61,623 bases of DNA from an uncultured Bacillota bacterium (lineage in GTDB: Bacteria; Bacillota; Clostridia; Lachnospirales; Lachnospiraceae), in NCBI GenBank assembly GCA_949291945.1, contig CASEXH010000025.1, forward strand, positions 1 to 61,623, in the 5' to 3' direction. The first letter of the stretch is position 1; each line of letters opens with the position of its first letter. The translations under genes and the position numbers were made by a program. A model generated the notes under the pieces. That model saw only the letters and a program-made list of their open reading frames with translations, was not told where the DNA came from and ran no database searches. This document shows, in pieces, positions 8,257-17,021 of this stretch.

Positions 8257-10236
8257 TTATTTAACCAGAACCTGTAAAATTTTTTCACGATCTTTCTGTG
8301 AAAGCCGGAATTCTTTTTCCTGTAATACTTTTCTCAAATATTTGATTTTCACACAATTACACAACTGTATTCTTTTTTCCTGACCTTCTTTAATATCCTG
8401 TTTTTCCAGCCATTGATTTACGGCATTCATATAAGCGCACATGGTATTAATATCCCGGATCTTATCCCTGAATTCCATATAATACCGCTCCGAAAAAAAT
8501 GCCGCTTTAAAGGCACTAAGCAGGCTTGGAATATATTGTTCCACGGTTATTCCCTTTGGGGGAAGAAATGGATTGATCACAAAAGGACTTACCTTGTTTT
8601 TTCCGGGGGTAAAAATCTGCAGATCCGGAATCCGGTCAATCAATGCCCGGTATTCTGTTTTTGTCGGTTCAATTGCCAAAAAGGGAATCCCTCTCCTGTA
8701 CATCTGCAAAAGAAGGTTCACAGAAAATGTAGTTTTCCCTGTTCCCGGCATTCCAACGATCAACGCATGTTTTGTCAGAGTATTCTGTGCACATCCTATC
8801 CAGATACTACTTTGTTCACTTTCCAATAGCTGACCAAATTTTACATTATCCTTCTGCAGCACCCGTTCATCTATATCCTGTGCTTTCTGCATGATCTCTT
8901 TTATTTTTATCCCGCTGATTTTCAGGTTTCCAAGAGGAAGCCTGAAAAAAGAGGTTGCCTCCTGAGCAAAAATAAAATACGGAAGCCGGTACAGCATTTT
9001 CATTTTAGGAGCGCATTGTAATGCACGTAGAATTGTGGCATTGCGGTAGCGATTTATCAACAACTTATAGCAGCCTTCTATTGGAGGGGTCACAAATTCT
9101 ATCTGTATACTGACACGCTCTCCCGGCTCGATTTTCTTTTTCATGGGAATCCGCAGTTCATTCTTGGCATATCCCCAAACATCTCCATTGATACATTCAC
9201 AATAATAATCCTCCCAGGTCACGGTACCTGTATTTTCAATGACCCAATTATGCTCATATAGCTTGCCTGCAGTAAGTGTTGCCGGGATCGCAGGTCTTTC
9301 TTCTAAAACCTGGTAATTATTTTTTCCTTGTTCACAAGGCTCTCTGTCCTCCTCTAATACTGTAAAATGTAAGCCCAGGCCTACCTTGTCACTAAAAATA
9401 AAATCGCCCTTCCTGTTTTTCATTCCCCAGTGCAAAACATAATGGCCCGGAGTCTCGGGCGCCCTAAAATGAACAGTAATTTCAACTGTATCGCCCGGAT
9501 AAATCACTCTTGCTATTTCGATCCTTTTACTTTTCTCATTCAGCCAGTCTGGAGGGCATGTGCACTCGAATCTACGGTGTTCCCATGGAATTTTTCCTGT
9601 ATTCTTTATAACCCAGTTATGGGTAACCCATTCTCCCGGCTTGTGCACATTCATATCTGGCGGATATTCATACTGAAATAAATAACTGTCCTTTCTTGTC
9701 TGTTCTTCTGTATTATAAGACAGTGTATTTTCCTTACTATGCAAATAAGGTATATACAACTGATTTATTTTTTCTGGAAATATGGCATAGAAAATCAAAA
9801 AAGTAAGTACATTCCCCCACTCCTCTTTCAAAACACCACTATCTTCATCTATCAAATACTGTTTCAAAGCCGAAGAAAAACTGATTTGTTCCTGCTTTAC
9901 GAGTTGAAAAAAAATATGGTTCATCCTATGGGGGAAAAGATCATTCTTTAAAATCCAGCAGCATTTATTTTCCATACGGGAAATCTCCATCGGATTCTGC
10001 AAAATGTAATTATTCAATGCCAAAACATAATTCTTTTCTGTTTTGCTATCCGCAAAAAATCGACTTCTCCGTGCTTTATCGTTCCAAAGTTTTATGTTGA
10101 GCCAACGTAGTTCTGTTGGAAATGTCTCCTCAAAAAAATTCTTTTTCGAACGGTACTTTACTTCTCTCTTCCATACAGAAGAATATTTTTCTACTTTTCC
10201 CGGATAAAAAATCTCATAAATCTCTTTTAGATTCAT
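8257..10236 (-). CDS. Two NBR1-type Ig domains fused to a truncated HerA/DUF87-like P-loop ATPase
   Basis: A 659-aa protein. Residues 1-185 are a mostly helical unknown region. Two tandem NBR1-like Ig domains follow (about 195-295 and 310-410), each with the HNWVIxNTGxxxWE hallmark. From about 465 comes a HerA/DUF87-like ATPase with Walker A GMPGTGKT (495-502) and the PFLAIEPTKTEYR and NPFLPPKG segments usual in this group. After SLLSAFKAAF (about 571-580) the expected Walker B, sensor and arginine-finger part is absent; an 80-residue charged helical tail ends the protein. This suggests an in-frame internal deletion or a divergent form. A GAGGAAG site supports the start. It is first in the TIR operon. 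ATP hydrolysis is doubtful. Confidence 0.8.
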   Translation of the reverse strand: MNLKEIYEIFYPGKVEKYSSVWKREVKYRSKKNFFEETFPTELRWLNIKLWNDKARRSRFFADSKTEKNYVLALNNYILQNPMEISRMENKCCWILKNDLFPHRMNHIFFQLVKQEQISFSSALKQYLIDEDSGVLKEEWGNVLTFLIFYAIFPEKINQLYIPYLHSKENTLSYNTEEQTRKDSYLFQYEYPPDMNVHKPGEWVTHNWVIKNTGKIPWEHRRFECTCPPDWLNEKSKRIEIARVIYPGDTVEITVHFRAPETPGHYVLHWGMKNRKGDFIFSDKVGLGLHFTVLEEDREPCEQGKNNYQVLEERPAIPATLTAGKLYEHNWVIENTGTVTWEDYYCECINGDVWGYAKNELRIPMKKKIEPGERVSIQIEFVTPPIEGCYKLLINRYRNATILRALQCAPKMKMLYRLPYFIFAQEATSFFRLPLGNLKISGIKIKEIMQKAQDIDERVLQKDNVKFGQLLESEQSSIWIGCAQNTLTKHALIVGMPGTGKTTFSVNLLLQMYRRGIPFLAIEPTKTEYRALIDRIPDLQIFTPGKNKVSPFVINPFLPPKGITVEQYIPSLLSAFKAAFFSERYYMEFRDKIRDINTMCAYMNAVNQWLEKQDIKEGQEKRIQLCNCVKIKYLRKVLQEKEFRLSQKDREKILQVLVK

Positions 10237-10283
10237 TTTCTACTTCCTCTTTTTCTGTGCGGTCTTTCACTAATTCTATCATT

Positions 10284-10320
10284 GCAAGGTTGATTTTTCA
10301 GTAATGCTAAGGTTGATTTT
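10284..10320 (-). promoter_or_regulatory. Direct repeats in the leader of the TIR/ATPase operon
   Basis: Two near-identical copies of AAGGTTGATTTT start at 10286 and 10309, a 23-bp spacing (about two helical turns), 50-85 bp upstream of the first gene of the operon. This is the usual placement for a regulator-binding site. No promoter was clear enough to pair with it. Confidence 0.45.
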
Positions 10321-10402
10321 ATATATAAATATTACGAACCTATTGAAATCAAATATAAGATATGTGATCATTTTATTGAAAATTCTATGTTAAGCCAAAA
10401 AA

Positions 10403-10442
10403 TATGTACCTGGGTCAGCTGCTGCGCTACTCCAGGTACATA
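10403..10442 (-). terminator. Terminator of the 556-aa membrane protein gene
   Basis: On the minus strand TATGTACCTGG (10442-10432) pairs with CCAGGTACATA (10413-10403) and is followed by TTTTTGG, an 11-bp stem with a T-run. It separates the gene at 10498 from the TIR/ATPase operon. Confidence 0.85.
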
Positions 10443-10497
10443 CTCTATGAATACTGGCAATCCATTTCGGAACTGCTATTTTCTCCTATTTAAGTTT

Positions 10498-12168
10498 TTA
10501 AGACACTTCTGCTCCTTCCGTATTCTGGGATTCCTCCTGGACATCTTCCTGATCTGTAGAATCCTCCTGAGGCTCCTGGCCTTCTAATTGAGTCACCGTA
10601 CAGAGCCTGTCTCCTTGCACATACCGCAGCGAGATCTGATCTCCCAGATCATACCCTATGATTTCAGGGAATTCCGTTACTGGAACATCAAAAATCTGTT
10701 CCTGACCTTCCAGGGTAATGTAAAAATGTGAGTTGCCGTCCAGCACCGCCTGGGCCATCCGAAAGATCACTCCTTGGGCAGTAAGATCACTGTCAGAAGC
10801 TCCATCCACCTCAATGCCGCTGCTTTCCAGCAGTTCTTCATAATTCTTCTCACACTCCTGGACCGTATCTCCTATAGCTACATTCTGATATTTCTGGACA
10901 TTGACCATAGCATACTTTTTCACCAGGCCGGCTCCGTCCTTTAATGCCATGAAATAGGTAGGCTGATCGGAAATATTCAAAAGCAGAGGAAATGCCGCCG
11001 TATACTTCAGGTTCTGGACCTGGCCTTCCGCAGAGTCCATGGCTGAACGCTCCTGAGCTCCTTCACAGGCATAATATCTGGTTTCCATAGTCCTCTGGTT
11101 CATGAGAACAAACCCCACATTAGATTTATCTCCGCTTACAGAAGTAACCCCTGTATAGACCCACACATCATCATCCAGAGCCAGATAATTATATCCTTCC
11201 GTAGTCTGGAGACAGCCTTTCTGACCTAATACACTGTTGATAAATCCGTTCTGAAGCATACCGTGATAGTCATACAATTCCACGAGGAGATCTGCGGGAT
11301 AGGCCCGGTCTACCCATTTGGGACATTCCTCGATCTTCAGGTCCTGGCACTCTCCTGTCTGGGCATTGCACAGCACCACTCTTCCTATGGTCTGTCCTCC
11401 AAAAAGTCCGATATTAAACTTCTTCACCGGGCAGATCCAGTAAGGAGTCCCTTCATCATCAATCTCAAAACTTAGCTGATCAAACATATAGGTTGGATAC
11501 TTAAACCGAAGATGACGATAGATATTCCTGTTAAAATATTCAGATTCTGAATATTTGATCCCCTCATCCAGTTTTACCAGCTCTGTATTTTGAGTAGCCA
11601 TATCAATCAGCACATAGGCAGGGATACCAGCTTTCTGGTTAGTCAGCCATTTAATAGGACTTGCGTACACCAGCGGGCTTACCCGGTAAGGCTGCTCTTG
11701 GTAGTTGATCTGAGAATAAAGGCTGCTTACCTCAAATTGGGAGACCATATCCACCATACTTCCCATCTTACGGTTTCCTAACAGCTCTGCCGAGTCCTTA
11801 TCCAGAAGCGGGATCTGGTCATAGCTGATCTCCTTGATATCCTCGGCAAAATTTCTCTCCTCCGGCTCCATCAAAGCCTGATATTTCTTTGCATTGACCA
11901 CTGGGGAAGAAAGCAGAGCTCCTGCACCGTAGACGATTACAACTGCCAGGAGCAGGATAAGCCCTCCCTTCAGTATCTTATCAGATCTTAGCTGCTGAAC
12001 ACTGGTGATCCGTTTTTTGATCCCGTAAATGATCAGAATCAGTACTACCAAAGCCCCCAGAAAGACCCAGAATCCGCTTTCGTGAATGTTCACAGCAGGC
12101 AGAGTTACATAGTAATAGAGAAATGCCAGAAGGATAACCGCCAATCCTGCTCCGATCTTCTTTTTCAT
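10498..12168 (-). CDS. Membrane-anchored protein of unknown function
   Basis: A 556-aa protein starting MKKKIGAGL. Three hydrophobic segments in the first 110 residues (about 5-22, 29-46 and 62-83) are followed by a large soluble region, and the extreme C-terminus is Gln/Glu-rich and acidic. The frame stays open up to 12468 but overlaps the next gene's end; the 12168 start fits the promoter at 12220-12248, though its ribosome site is weak. Segments such as PLVYASPIKWLTNQ and MFDQLSFEIDDEG are characteristic, and similar proteins appear conserved in Lachnospiraceae, but I cannot name a function. The soluble part is probably extracytoplasmic. It is monocistronic. Confidence 0.7.
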   Translation of the reverse strand: MKKKIGAGLAVILLAFLYYYVTLPAVNIHESGFWVFLGALVVLILIIYGIKKRITSVQQLRSDKILKGGLILLLAVVIVYGAGALLSSPVVNAKKYQALMEPEERNFAEDIKEISYDQIPLLDKDSAELLGNRKMGSMVDMVSQFEVSSLYSQINYQEQPYRVSPLVYASPIKWLTNQKAGIPAYVLIDMATQNTELVKLDEGIKYSESEYFNRNIYRHLRFKYPTYMFDQLSFEIDDEGTPYWICPVKKFNIGLFGGQTIGRVVLCNAQTGECQDLKIEECPKWVDRAYPADLLVELYDYHGMLQNGFINSVLGQKGCLQTTEGYNYLALDDDVWVYTGVTSVSGDKSNVGFVLMNQRTMETRYYACEGAQERSAMDSAEGQVQNLKYTAAFPLLLNISDQPTYFMALKDGAGLVKKYAMVNVQKYQNVAIGDTVQECEKNYEELLESSGIEVDGASDSDLTAQGVIFRMAQAVLDGNSHFYITLEGQEQIFDVPVTEFPEIIGYDLGDQISLRYVQGDRLCTVTQLEGQEPQEDSTDQEDVQEESQNTEGAEVS

Positions 12169-12219
12169 AAATCTTTTACCATACCTTTCTACACAGTTCT
12201 TTTTAGTCTGTGTTGTATC

Positions 12220-12248
12220 ATTGTAACACTGACTGCTCAGGTTGTCAT
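12220..12248 (-). promoter_or_regulatory. Promoter of the 556-aa membrane protein gene
   Basis: Minus-strand ATGACA (12248-12243), 17-nt spacer, TACAAT (12225-12220), about 50 nt before the chosen start codon. Confidence 0.65.
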
Positions 12249-12310
12249 CAGATTTCTTTCCGGCAAATATCTGCTCATGCCGGTGCAGCATGCCTGCCAG
12301 GCTTCTTGCA

Positions 12311-12353
12311 GAAAAAGAGACCGGAATTTTGATCATGCAAAAGTTCCGGTCTC
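12311..12353 (-). terminator. Terminator of the P-type ATPase gene
   Basis: Minus-strand GAGACCGGAA (12353-12344) pairs with TTCCGGTCTC (12326-12317) and is followed by TTTTT. It lies 30 nt past the ATPase stop. Confidence 0.88.
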
Positions 12354-12383
12354 CGTCAACAGCAGATTCGCCGCTGCTTCCTC

Positions 12384-14270
12384 TTATAAATTTTTTACAA
12401 ATAAAGCCCGTATAGCGTTTAATACAGCAAGGATCATAACTCCTACGTCTGCAAAAATCGCCAGCCACATATTGGCAATACCTACAGCCCCCAGAGCCAG
12501 GCAGATCAACTTAATACCAATGGCAAACACAATATTCTGATAAACAATTCTCAGGCATTTTCTGGAAATTTTAATGGCTTTGGCAATCTGCATGGGATCA
12601 TCGTCCATCAGGACTACGTCTGCCGCCTCAATGGCTGCATCGGACCCCATAGCTCCCATAGCGATCCCAATATCCGCCCGGCCAAGTACCGGAGCATCAT
12701 TAATTCCGTCACCTACAAAAGCCAGTTTTTCTTTTTCCCTCTTTCTGCTCAAAAGTTCTTCTACCTTTTCTACCTTATCCCCGGGAAGGAGCTGGCTGTA
12801 TACCTCATCCAATCCCAACTCCCCGGCTACATGATCCGCTACTTTTCCTGAATCACCGGTAAGCATTACGGTCTTACGGATACCGGCATTTTTAAGGGCT
12901 TTCACAGCTTCTTTTGAATGGGGCTTTACAATATCGGAAATCACGATGTGCCCCGCATATTTTTTGTTTATAGCCATGTGGATAATTGTCCCAACGGAAT
13001 GACAGCTCATATACGCAATCCCCAGACGCTCCATCAGCTTATCATTTCCCGCAGCCACTTCCTCGCCGTCAACCTTGGCGATAACGCCGTTGCCGCTGAT
13101 CTCCTGAATATCTGTTACCCGTGACCGGTCAATTTCTTTTCCGTAAGCCTTCTGAAGACTCTTACTGATAGGGTGGGAGGAAGCACTTTCTGCCAGAGCT
13201 GCATATTCGATCAGTTTTTCATCTTCCATCTGGCTGTGGTGGATACCATTTACCTCAAAAACCCCCTGGGTAAGAGTTCCTGTTTTATCAAAAACTACGA
13301 TCTTTGTCTGAGAGAGAGTCTCCAAGTAGTTAGAACCTTTTACCAGAACGCCGGCCTTGCTTGCTCCCCCGATCCCTGCAAAGAAGCTCAGAGGGATACT
13401 GATAACCAGGGCGCATGGGCAGCTGATAACCAGGAAAGTCAGGGCTCTGTAGATCCAGGTTCCCCAGTCTGCAGTCAACCCCATGCCAAGCATTCTCACC
13501 AAAGGAGGAAGGAAAGCCAGGGCCAGGGCACCATAGCATACCGCCGGTGTATACACTCTCGCAAATTTGGAAATGAAATCTTCTGACCGTGATTTTCTGG
13601 AGCTGGCATTTTCCACCAGATCCAGTATCCTGGATACTGTAGATTCTCCAAACTCCTTAGTGGTGCGGATTTTTAATACACCTGTCATATTGATGCATCC
13701 GCTGATGATCTCATCTCCGGCCTTCGTATCTCTTGGAATGCTTTCTCCTGTCAGAGCAGCCGTATTTAAAGTAGAACTTCCCTCCAGGATAATTCCGTCA
13801 ATAGGAACCTTTTCTCCCGGCTGCACAACAATTACACTGCCAATCTCCACCTCATCAGGATCTACTTTCTCCAGTTTTCCGTCCTGTTCCATATTTGCAT
13901 AGTCCGGACGAATGTCCATCAGATCGCTGATATTCCGACGGCTTTTTCCCACTGCATAACTCTGGAACCACTCTCCTACCTGATAAAACAGCATAACCGC
14001 AATAGCTTCCGTGTAATCCCCGCTTCCTTCATAGATAGCCAGGGCAATGGCGCCTACTGTGGCAACTGCCATGAGAAAACATTCATCAAACACCTGTCTG
14101 TTTTTGATCCCTTTGCCTGCTTTAATCAGAATATCATAGCCGACAATCAGATAGGGGATCAGATAAAGCACAAATCTCAGCCATCCCGTTACCGGCAGGA
14201 AATTCAAAAGGATCAGCAGAGCCGCTGCCGCAAGGATACGGACCAGCATCTTTTTCTGTTTCTTATTCAT
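12384..14270 (-). CDS. Heavy-metal P-type ATPase (Zn/Cd type)
   Basis: A 628-aa P1B-type cation pump that exports heavy metal across the cytoplasmic membrane at the cost of ATP. Visible are TGES (174-177, actuator), the transmembrane metal site CPC (284-286), phosphorylated Asp328 in DKTGTLT, the HP motif in SASSHPISK and the GDGINDAP hinge. The protein lacks the usual N-terminal metal-binding HMA domain and starts directly with membrane helices. The CPC motif and overall sequence point to the Zn/Cd/Pb branch rather than copper. AAGGAG precedes the ATG. A dyad between promoter and start suggests metal-responsive repression. Confidence 0.9.
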   Translation of the reverse strand: MNKKQKKMLVRILAAAALLILLNFLPVTGWLRFVLYLIPYLIVGYDILIKAGKGIKNRQVFDECFLMAVATVGAIALAIYEGSGDYTEAIAVMLFYQVGEWFQSYAVGKSRRNISDLMDIRPDYANMEQDGKLEKVDPDEVEIGSVIVVQPGEKVPIDGIILEGSSTLNTAALTGESIPRDTKAGDEIISGCINMTGVLKIRTTKEFGESTVSRILDLVENASSRKSRSEDFISKFARVYTPAVCYGALALAFLPPLVRMLGMGLTADWGTWIYRALTFLVISCPCALVISIPLSFFAGIGGASKAGVLVKGSNYLETLSQTKIVVFDKTGTLTQGVFEVNGIHHSQMEDEKLIEYAALAESASSHPISKSLQKAYGKEIDRSRVTDIQEISGNGVIAKVDGEEVAAGNDKLMERLGIAYMSCHSVGTIIHMAINKKYAGHIVISDIVKPHSKEAVKALKNAGIRKTVMLTGDSGKVADHVAGELGLDEVYSQLLPGDKVEKVEELLSRKREKEKLAFVGDGINDAPVLGRADIGIAMGAMGSDAAIEAADVVLMDDDPMQIAKAIKISRKCLRIVYQNIVFAIGIKLICLALGAVGIANMWLAIFADVGVMILAVLNAIRALFVKNL

Positions 14271-14301
14271 AAGGATTCTCCTTCCTGAACGCTTTTATTT
14301 A

Positions 14302-14325
14302 TTAAACAATTATTTAATCGTTAAA
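14302..14325. promoter_or_regulatory. Candidate ArsR/SmtB-type operator of the metal pump
   Basis: An AT-rich imperfect palindrome (TTA-AAC-x-ATTA-x2-TAAT-x-GTT-TAA, dyad arms 14305-14312 and 14315-14322) sits directly downstream of the -10 box of the pump promoter. Its size and position resemble the 12-2-12 sites of SmtB/CadC/CzrA repressors. No ArsR gene is in the window, so the regulator is inferred. Confidence 0.5.
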
Positions 14326-14328
14326 CAT

Positions 14329-14357
14329 ATAATATGCTCCCTGCCTAGCTTCGTCAA
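14329..14357 (-). promoter_or_regulatory. Promoter of the P-type ATPase gene
   Basis: Minus-strand TTGACG (14357-14352), 17-nt spacer, TATTAT (14334-14329), 59 nt before the start codon. Confidence 0.75.
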
Positions 14358-14411
14358 TAGTTTTGCTCAAGATATTTCCAAAATGGATAAAATCATTTCC
14401 GATTGGGCTAA

Positions 14412-14443
14412 AAAAGACTGTCGCATTAATGCGACAGTCTTTT
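14412..14443 (-). terminator. Terminator of tRNA-Ala
   Basis: A perfect 32-bp palindrome (AAAAGACTGTCGCATT and its complement) directly follows the tRNA on the minus strand, ending in a T-run. It could act in both directions. Confidence 0.88.
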
Positions 14444-14449
14444 GATAAA

Positions 14450-14522
14450 TGGAGTATACGGGACTTGAACCCGTGGCCTCAACAATGCGAATGTTGTGCG
14501 CTCCCAACTGCGCTAATACCCC
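14450..14522 (-). tRNA. tRNA-Ala (anticodon CGC)
   Basis: A 73-nt cloverleaf on the minus strand: acceptor GGGGTAT pairs with ATACTCC, and contains the G3-U70 wobble that identifies alanine tRNAs. The D arm is GCGC...GCGC, the anticodon arm CAACA-TTCGCAT-TGTTG gives CGC, and the T arm is ACGGG-TTCAAGT-CCCGT. The discriminator base is A; CCA is not encoded. Confidence 0.96.
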
Positions 14523-14525
14523 ATG

Positions 14526-14573
14526 GGAAACTGCCCTATACAGCCTGACAGCTGTGCAGGGCAGTTTCTTTTT
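14526..14573. other. Strong hairpin between EF-G paralogue and tRNA-Ala
   Basis: GAAACTGCCCT pairs with AGGGCAGTTTC around a 25-nt loop. The T-run is on the plus-strand side, yet no plus-strand gene ends here. On the minus strand it lies between the EF-G-like gene and the tRNA and has no T-run, so it could be a processing or protective stem. Function unclear. Confidence 0.55.
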
Positions 14574-14603
14574 TTATAAGAAAGAGATTTGACAAATGAA
14601 TAG

Positions 14604-16691
14604 TTACTCTTCTTCTGTTTTTGCTCTTGCGGCAATTTCTTTTTCCTGAATATCGGAAGGCGCCTGCTCATAACGGGCAAATTCATAGGAAAAGTTTCCG
14701 CTTCCTCCGGTCATGGAGCGAAGGTCTGTGGAATATCCATAGATAGAAAGCATAGGAACATCTGCCTCAATAACAGTGTTTCCTTTGTGTTCTGTGTCCG
14801 GGTTCATTCCCAGCACACGGCCTCTTCTCTTATTCAGATCTCCCATAACGTCTCCTGTAAATTTATCAGGAACGCTGACTTTCATGGAAACAATAGGCTC
14901 CAGAAGAACCGGTGAAGCATCCATAAATCCTTTCTTGAATGCCTGGATAGCTGCGGTCTTAAATGCCATCTCAGAAGAGTCCACCGGATGATAGGACCCA
15001 TCATAGAGAGTAGCCTTCACTCCCACTACAGGATAAGAAGCCAGAGGACCTTTAGCTACAGATTCCTGGACACCTTTTTCAACAGCCGGGAAGTAGTTCT
15101 TGGGAACTGCACCTCCTACAACCGTCTGCTCAAAAATGTAAGGTGTCTCCAGATCGCCGGAAGGCTCAAAAATCATCTTAACATGACCATACTGGCCGTG
15201 ACCGCCGGACTGTTTCTTGTATTTTGCCTCTACGTCTGCTTTCTTACGAATGGTTTCTTTAAACGGAACTTTTGGCTCAGAAAGAACGATGTCTACTTTG
15301 TAGCGTTCTTTTAACTTGCTTACTACAATATCCAGATGCTGTTCGCCAATTCCGTAAAGAAGAGTCTGACGGTTCTGAGAGTCATTTACAACTTTCAAAG
15401 TCAGATCTTCCTGCATCATTCTGTTCAGCGCCTGGGATACTTTATCCTCATCTCCTTTATTTACTGTCTTATATCTCTTGTAGGTGTAAGGAGTGGATAT
15501 CTCGGTCTTTCCATAGAGTACCGGCGTATTCTTGGTAGCCAGTGTGTCTCCTGTAGTAACCGTATTCAGCTTTGCGATAGCGCCGATATCTCCTGCGTGG
15601 AGTTCCGGAACTTCTATAGGTTTTGATCCTTCCAGTACATAAAGCTTATTCAGCTTTTCTTCTGTCTCTTTGCTGGTATTGTAAAGAACATCATCGCCCT
15701 TGATAACACCGGAGCATACCTTCACCAGAGAATATTTTCCAAGGAACGGATCCACGATAGTCTTGAATACATAAGCGGATTTTGCTTTGGTAAAATCATA
15801 GTCCGCCTGGAAGATCTCATTGGTCTTGGTATTGATACCCTTGCAGGATCTCTGATCTGGACTTGGGAAATATCCGCAGATATCGTCCAGCAGGTTTGCC
15901 ACGCCCTGGATATTAATGGTGGAGCCCATACATACAGGGATAATGCTGCCGTCTGAAATATTCATTTTCAGTGCTGCAGAAACCTCAGCTACAGAAAATT
16001 CTTCTCCTGCGAAATAACGGTCCATAAACTCTTCACTGAGTTCTGCCACGGATTCCATCAGAATCTCATGATATTTTTCCAGATATTCTTTCAGATAATC
16101 CGGTACCGGGCATTCTTTCTTCTTACCTCTGTCAATATATTTTCTTCCGGCCTGTTTTACAATATTGACATATCCTACGAACTTTCCGTCTTCACGGATA
16201 GGCATATGGATGGGAGCGATTTTCTTTCCGTACATTTCTGTAAGATCTTCTACAACCTGACGATAACTGACGTCGTCAATATCCATCTCCGTAACAAAGA
16301 ACATCCTGGGAAGTTTATATTTTTCGCAAAGTTCCCAGGCCTTCTGTGTACCTACCTGGATGCCGTCCTTGCCGGATACTACGATGATGGCCGCATCTGC
16401 TGCGGATACCGCTTCTTCCACTTCCCCCACAAAGTCGAAATAGCCCGGTGTATCCAATACATTGATTTTTACTTTACCCCATACGATAGGCACAAGTGAT
16501 GTAGAAATTGAAAATTTTCTCTTTATCTCCTCTTTATCATAGTCGCTCACGGTGTTTCCATCTGTCACTTTACCCAAGCGACTTGTAATTCCCGATAAAT
16601 AAGCCATAGCTTCTACCAGACTCGTCTTACCGGCACCGCCATGGCCGAGCAGGACCACATTTCTAATTCTGTCGGTTCTAAATACGTCCAT
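14604..16691 (-). CDS. Elongation factor G-like translational GTPase (EF-G paralogue)
   Basis: A 695-aa translational GTPase with EF-G architecture: G domain, then domains II-V. The P-loop GHGGAGKT (16-23) and G3 DTPG (80-83) are intact, and the domain IV segment KKQSGGHGQYGHVK is clear. The G4 motif, normally NKxD, reads TEMD (134-137), so nucleotide recognition differs from canonical EF-G. From memory, other clostridial EF-G-like proteins also deviate here, so this is probably a paralogue and not the main translocase. GGGAGGT supports the start. It lies upstream of tRNA-Ala on the same strand. Its actual role, for example in ribosome recycling or stress, cannot be told from sequence. Confidence 0.87.
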   Translation of the reverse strand: MDVFRTDRIRNVVLLGHGGAGKTSLVEAMAYLSGITSRLGKVTDGNTVSDYDKEEIKRKFSISTSLVPIVWGKVKINVLDTPGYFDFVGEVEEAVSAADAAIIVVSGKDGIQVGTQKAWELCEKYKLPRMFFVTEMDIDDVSYRQVVEDLTEMYGKKIAPIHMPIREDGKFVGYVNIVKQAGRKYIDRGKKKECPVPDYLKEYLEKYHEILMESVAELSEEFMDRYFAGEEFSVAEVSAALKMNISDGSIIPVCMGSTINIQGVANLLDDICGYFPSPDQRSCKGINTKTNEIFQADYDFTKAKSAYVFKTIVDPFLGKYSLVKVCSGVIKGDDVLYNTSKETEEKLNKLYVLEGSKPIEVPELHAGDIGAIAKLNTVTTGDTLATKNTPVLYGKTEISTPYTYKRYKTVNKGDEDKVSQALNRMMQEDLTLKVVNDSQNRQTLLYGIGEQHLDIVVSKLKERYKVDIVLSEPKVPFKETIRKKADVEAKYKKQSGGHGQYGHVKMIFEPSGDLETPYIFEQTVVGGAVPKNYFPAVEKGVQESVAKGPLASYPVVGVKATLYDGSYHPVDSSEMAFKTAAIQAFKKGFMDASPVLLEPIVSMKVSVPDKFTGDVMGDLNKRRGRVLGMNPDTEHKGNTVIEADVPMLSIYGYSTDLRSMTGGSGNFSYEFARYEQAPSDIQEKEIAARAKTEEE

Positions 16692-16883
16692 ATGTAATAC
16701 CTCCCAAACTTGATATGTGTATATTCTACTAAAAATTTCTTAATAATTCAAGTATTTCAATCAAAATATACAAGATTTTTATCTTCAATTTCTGTTTTCC
16801 CAGGAAAAATGCCTTATCCATATGAAAACTCCCCTAGACAGTCCGATTTATATGTGTATTTTATACTTTAAAGCACTAAACTG

Positions 16884-16912
16884 TTGACATTTTTCTACAC
16901 CTATCATAAAAT
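16884..16912 (+). promoter_or_regulatory. Promoter of tyrA-aroA
   Basis: TTGACA (16884-16889), 17-nt spacer, TAAAAT (16907-16912), giving a leader of about 100 nt before tyrA. No recognised riboswitch or terminator stem is seen in that leader. Confidence 0.8.
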
Positions 16913-17021
16913 TAATATATTGTTTTATAGAGACTTAAGTCCTTAGGCATAAGGCGAATTTTCCATGGCGTGCTGCCGGCGAAAATATAGAAATACAGGA
17001 ATAAAGAAGGAGCATATGTAA

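Noticed and set aside
14526..14573. Terminator for a plus-strand gene
   Set aside because: No plus-strand gene ends before it; the plus-strand frame at 14363 lacks a ribosome site and overlaps the tRNA.
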